A program made the translations under genes and the position numbers. Shown here piece by piece: positions 60,901 to 64,000 of a DNA stretch of 64,000 nt. The stretch lies in assembly GCF_033807575.1 (NCBI RefSeq), contig NC_084717.1, forward strand, positions 12,959,692-13,023,691. Reading direction: 5' to 3'. Numbering within the stretch: position 1 is the stretch's first letter; each line of letters starts with the position of its first letter. This DNA is from Cydia pomonella (taxonomy: Eukaryota > Arthropoda > Insecta > Lepidoptera > Tortricidae). The notes below the pieces were generated by a model that saw nothing but the letters and a program-made list of their open reading frames with translations, ran no database searches and was not told the DNA's origin.

Positions 60901-61872
60901 ACCGGCTCTTTGACACTTCACGCATGCCCCATGCTGCTTTACGCATTCTGTGCGGATCGGCCTTAAAAAATATTACTCGGATTAAAATAAACTCAACCGT
61001 GATATTATTTCCCCAAGTATGATTAATTCCTTGTTCGATGTTGTAGTAGTAGGGGCTCTTCCTTCCGTACCGCTTTATGAATGCTTTGCCGTTGTACGCA
61101 TACTTTTCGTTAATGTATGTCACTTCGCTTCGCTGCGGAAGGTAGTACACACCCTGTAGAATCACAAAATTGTTAATATCTTACTTTGAAAAGGAGCTAT
61201 TGGTTTACTTATAGGTACGTCGATTTATGCTTAGAGATATTCTAAACAGAGTTGCAGCATGATAACCATGCCATGGTTTTTCTAAAGTACATGGGTGGAA
61301 TCCTGTTTCCTTAAAGTGCACCGAGTTCAGCATCAATGCTAATATTTTATAACTATAAAACCATGCCATGAGAACACACCGTTGTTATATAGTAGATTGT
61401 GAACCAAGGGATGAAATAGTACCTTTCACCCAAATTTTTTTTTCGCGGCAACAAATACATAATCTGTGAACATTTCAACTGTCTAATATCACGGTTCATG
61501 AGATACAGCCTGGCGGCAGACGGGCAGACGGACGGAAGGACAGCGGAGTCTTAGTAATAGGGTCCCCTTTGGGTATGGAAATACTTCAGGTCAAAAACAA
61601 ATCACTTGAATATCTCCCCCTGTCCTCTTGAATAAACTGTTTGCTGCGCCCTACAGGGTGTCATGTTGTATACAATTCTATGTAATAGGTTTAGATACAA
61701 TGTGGATAGGCAATAAAGATGAGTATGAATATGAATACTTTCTAGAACAACAATGATCCACTTTCAGAGCATTTGAAATTAAAAGTATATTTAAACTTAC
61801 CAAGGAAGATTCTAAAGGACAGAATAGAAACAAAACGAAGACTTTGGTACAAGTTGTCGGTGTCAACTTCAT
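57956..61872 (-). CDS. DUF1091/CheB-like small secreted protein, gene B (180 aa, four exons)
   Basis: Exons on the minus strand: 61801-61872 (signal peptide, MKLTPTTCTKVFVLFLFC), 60998-61153, 59486-59647 and 57956-58108. Borders are GT/AG, all phase 0. Exon 2 reads PQRSEVTYINEKYAYNGKA, RYGRKS and TWGNNIT; by hand count 31 of its 52 residues equal gene A. Exon 3 has YKRSFFEIHLKLCDLL and ends GISCPMKP. Exon 4 starts GMYILHNLTLP and has KGKLEATF. Cysteines at 102 and 126 match those of gene A; sequons NIT and NLT are conserved. It is likely secreted and may bind a small hydrophobic ligand, by family only. Introns carry SINE pieces, a long retroposon, two foldbacks and a miRNA-like hairpin. SINE-derived sequence lies within about 20 bp of the exon 3 acceptor. 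Confidence 0.85.
58373..58511. repeat. MITE with GGATGACTCACGCTAGAC ends (intron 3 of gene B)
   Basis: GGATGACTCACGCTAGACCG is complemented by CGGTCTAGCGTGAGTCATCC, and the inner TTTTCTATG pairs with CATAGAAAA. 139 bp. Confidence 0.9.
58597..58940 (+). mobile_element. tRNA-like SINE with (AT)n microsatellite inside
   Basis: Head GCGCTGGTGGCCTAGTG, B-box-like CCGTTCAAACCCCGGCTCG, body TTTTCGGTGAAGGAAAACAT and an AAGAAGAAG tail. A (TA)n run at 58689-58711 interrupts it. In intron 3 of gene B, antisense to the gene. Confidence 0.8.
59128..59286. repeat. GC-rich foldback element in intron 3 of gene B
   Basis: GTGGACGCTCGA pairs with TCGAGCGTCCAC, and GCGGGGCGTG-type sequence pairs with CACGCCCCGC. 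About 159 bp. Confidence 0.75.
59371..59447. other. Pre-miRNA-like hairpin in intron 3 of gene B
   Basis: A 77-nt imperfect hairpin: ACTCTATC pairs with GATAGAGT, TAAGATGG with CCATCTTA, and AATAATTGCCAAGGA with TCCTTGGCAATTATT, leaving a 7-nt loop and small bulges. It starts about 40 bp past the exon 3 donor. It could be a microRNA precursor or a tiny MITE; no expression evidence here. Confidence 0.5.
59665..59809 (-). mobile_element. SINE 3' piece joined to a perfect 26-bp hairpin
   Basis: ATTACACAAATTGACTAAG and CAGTAAGCTCAATAAGGCAC are the SINE 3' body. It continues into a perfect inverted repeat, 59752-59777 and 59784-59809 (CAGTATATGTATAGTGTTGT... and complement), whose arms contain the SINE motif GTTGTCTAAGT. 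Lies next to the exon 3 acceptor of gene B. Confidence 0.7.
60125..60302 (-). mobile_element. tRNA-derived SINE, 5' part
   Basis: TATACCTAAATACTTAAATA, AACTATGACTCAGGAACAAA, GGATTTGAACCCGGGACAAT (B box) and AGGCCAAACAGATCGTC (head). The 3' tail is missing. In intron 2 of gene B. Confidence 0.8.
60478..60888 (+). mobile_element. Retroposon (TGTTCCTGCCGGTGAGTAAG family), copy 2, longer
   Basis: Includes GGGTATGGGCATTGTCAATG, AGGGCACAACATAGCGGATG and GGGAAGTACCTCCACCTTAA before the shared TGTTCCTGCCGGTGAGTAAG and AGGCGGGCCGTATGCTTG. An A-rich tail follows. In intron 2 of gene B, antisense. Confidence 0.75.
61430..61580 (+). repeat. GGGTTCCGTA-family fragment in intron 1 of gene B
   Basis: GCGGCAACAAATACATAATC, TTCATGAGATACAGCCTGG, (GACG)n and GTCTTAGTAATAGGGTCCC, without the head. 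Confidence 0.75.
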
Positions 61873-62442
61873 TATGTCTCATCAAGTACTAAGTATAATG
61901 AAATTGTTTGTCGTGGGCATAGTCAATAGTTTAATGCCTATTTAATGATAGAAATTATTTATATATAACGAACAATACCTATTTCAAAACATCCCACATT
62001 AATTTACATTTAATTGATAAAGAATTTTGTGATTACAAATTTTATTTCCAACTGCAGAATATGCAAAAGTATACGTCGTACGTAATTTTCATGCTACGTA
62101 GGATTTAAAAAGAAAAAAAACATAGCTACAGCCGAATACAGAACCTCCTCCTATGAAATTGAAGTCGGTTAATTACAACAAACACACTGCGTGTATTTTT
62201 GATAAAACCGCATACTTAAACGAAACGTAGATTTTAGTAATATGAAACTAATATGAAAGATTTTTTAATCTACTCATAATCACAAGAGCATATTTATTGT
62301 TGTCAATTTTTTTGAGTAGCAATGTAGACTACATAACGCAAGTGATCGAAATTACTTGCGGAGCTGAAACCCCGGAACCCCATATGCCCATACGTATTGT
62401 GGTTAAATCACATAACTTGGATTAAATAAATTTTTAAATTAC

Positions 62443-63259
62443 CGTGACATTATTGAATGAATGAATGAAGGAATGAAAGTTTATTCACAAGAACATATGG
62501 TACATTAGATATCATTAAGTGTACATTATTGACCCTTGATATGCTCGACCCTAGGGTATGTGAAAATTATTTGTATTGACACAGTTTATGCATGTCAAAG
62601 TAAAATACGTTACAACACAACATTTACGTGTTTCCTAAAATATTATCAAATACAAACATTAAATTATTAAATACAGACATCAAGTTTTAAGTCTCAGTCA
62701 GTTAGTCATTCAAATTCCGCACATTATTTCCCCAAGTATGCTTCATTCCCGCTTCGATATTGTACGAGCTCTTCCTCCCGTAGCGCTTTATGAATATACC
62801 TTTGTAACGTTTTACGCATACTTTTCGTTATCGTAATATTTCACGTCGCTCCGCTGCGGAAGGTAGTACACACCCTGTAGGGCCAGAGAATAATTAATAC
62901 CTCAACTTTAAAAGGATTGTAAAAATCAATATATGTAGATTTATTATCTATACCGGTCACATAATGTTAAGGGTATTTAAACTAAGAGGGGACGAGAACA
63001 GGAAATAGTTTTTCCTTAGGGACAACAAAGAACATATTCGGTAAATGGTTAGACACAAAATGCTACTCAAGAGAACTCGATGCAGACTAGGTAGATAATG
63101 TGTCTTATATGTATTAGCCTGGAATCCTGGGATATATGGTAAAGATTTGGTTAGTTTTTTTTTAATAACACTGATATCAGTCACTGGTAATTTTACCAAA
63201 GTCCACTCCATAGAGTAGAATAGAAACAAAATAAATAATTGGGTACTTGTCCACTTCAT
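62443..63259 (-). pseudogene. Truncated DUF1091-like gene copy C, disrupted by a retroposon
   Basis: Exon 1, 63197-63259, encodes an intact signal peptide (MKWTSTQLFILFLFYSMEWT) with a good GTAAAA donor. Exon 2 begins at 62874 (GVYYLPQRSDV) but carries a TAA in place of a TAC tyrosine codon, a net +5 shift soon after, and a two-codon loss. It is then split by a 266-bp insertion at 62455-62720; the remaining exon end and donor (CACG/GTAATT) lie at 62441-62446. Intron 2 sequence after it (62213-62350) matches intron 2 of gene B near 59830-59965, but exons 3 and 4 do not follow. It is a partial tandem duplicate of gene B that has died. Confidence 0.85.
62447..62728 (-). mobile_element. Retroposon insertion with 8-bp target duplication in exon 2 of copy C
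   Basis: The insert is 62455-62720 (266 bp), flanked by ACATTATT at 62447-62454 and 62721-62728. At its low-coordinate end is a (GAAT)n tract, that is, an (ATTC)n tail on the minus strand, typical of some LINE and SINE 3' ends. Removing it and one copy of the duplication restores TGGGGAAATAATGTCACG and the donor. Confidence 0.9.
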
Positions 63260-63881
63260 TTGACAATACGTCAAATAGAAAAGTATTAAGACTAACAACT
63301 ATGGAAGGTAGAGGCAAGGAACAAAATCTCCATATACCAAAAAGTGTCCGACAAAAAATCAGAAATAGGTGGCGCTACAATGCCTAGAATACTTGAGAAA
63401 AAAGTCTAATCATAGACAGCGCACTTCACTCCGTCAATAACGCCAAGGTTCTTAGCTACTCTAGCGCTACTCTGGAGAGATTTGGAACTATTATTTATAG
63501 CTGACAGCTGGACACTTTTACAACAATTCTGCCTCAGGAGTTTCTGTTCCTTACCTCTACCTTCTGTACTAACAACATTATTTGTCATGCGCACTGTACA
63601 TTTTAATAGCATATTCATCATCATTTTGGGATTATTGCGTTTCCTGCAGCTGAAAAACATCCGTTGTAGATAATATACTTACATGCAGCATGGGATATAC
63701 TAGAACATTACCAATTAGCTATCTTAAACCCCCTATAAAAATAGTTACAATAGATATGAGTGACTAAAAAAATAACTTTGGCATAATAGTTTCAAGGTCA
63801 TTAAATCATAGTGCATCACTTAGAACATATAAAATGTTATTATTTTCGCTTGAAAATATTTCGGAGAACATTATTGATAAA
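63260..63881. other. Region upstream of copy C
   Basis: Overlapping frames on both strands at 63406-63673 are open for 60-84 codons but show no family motif, signal peptide or splice pairing. Nothing else recognised. Confidence 0.35.
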
Positions 63882-64000
63882 CGGCCTGATTCGAATAATG
63901 AGATACGATAACGATAAGTTCTGGTTTAGATAAGTGCTCATTTAGATTTTATCATTTTGTATGTCGTAAAATTGGCAAAAGCAGCTCGATTGGGGCAACC
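63882..64000. repeat. CGGCCCGATTCG-family MITE cut by the window end
   Basis: Left terminus CGGCCTGATTCGAATAATGA and the inner CAGCTCGATTGGGGCAACC block are present. The right arm should lie just past the window. Confidence 0.8.

Noticed and set aside
60899..60997. Coding extension of gene B exon 2
   Set aside because: The donor at 60997 ends the exon at the same codon as in copies A and D; the extra frame is intronic.
62455..62490. CRISPR-like or regulatory short tandem repeat (GAAT)n
   Set aside because: It is the microsatellite tail of the inserted retroposon. No CRISPR array exists in this eukaryotic window.
63406..63673. Overlapping frames on both strands upstream of copy C
   Set aside because: Neither shows a domain, signal peptide or splice pairing, so I cannot choose between them or support a gene.

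Overview
This 64 kb window is AT-rich eukaryotic DNA and almost certainly comes from a lepidopteran (moth or butterfly). The evidence is the repeat content: tRNA-headed SINEs with a GACGACCGG...GGTAAGGG head, a GGCCAAGTGCGAGTCGGACT repeat family ending in CGGAACCCTAA, a CTAGCGACC...GGCTTCGCACGGG Helitron-type fragment, a CCACTGCTGGGCA retroposon tail, many short foldback elements (MITEs), and frequent TAGGTACCTA motifs. Genes are sparse and split by introns, so most long open frames here are chance frames or transposon debris. Gene models below were assembled by hand from splice signals and frame continuity; nothing was searched against a database.

Region 1 (1-26 kb) is mainly repeats: MITEs, SINEs, a long tandem of GGGTTCCGTA-type repeats at 15.9-17.3 kb, and degraded LINE pieces. 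The one gene relic is an unprocessed pseudogene at 11.3-12.4 kb (+) belonging to the family found intact at 50-63 kb. Region 2 (26-34 kb) holds a four-coding-exon gene (+) for a 177-residue protein with four membrane segments, with its introns full of repeats. Region 3 (36.2-37.9 kb, -) holds a single-exon gene for a 543-residue secreted or membrane-tethered, low-complexity protein of unknown function. Region 4 (38-50 kb) is repeat-rich and nearly geneless, apart from a possible isolated last exon at 44.6 kb.

Region 5 (50-63.3 kb, -) is the main find: a tandem cluster of small secreted proteins that look like the DUF1091/MD-2-related (insect CheB-type) group. Genes A (177 aa) and B (180 aa) share the same four-exon, all phase-0 layout: signal-peptide exon, beta-strand exon, exon with two cysteines ending in a CP motif, and last exon with a conserved N-glycosylation site. 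A third copy, C, is broken: its second exon is split by a retroposon with an 8-bp target duplication, has a stop and frameshifts, and its last two exons are missing. With the pseudogene at 11 kb this suggests gene birth and death in a fast-evolving family. Lipid or ligand binding is inferred from the family only.
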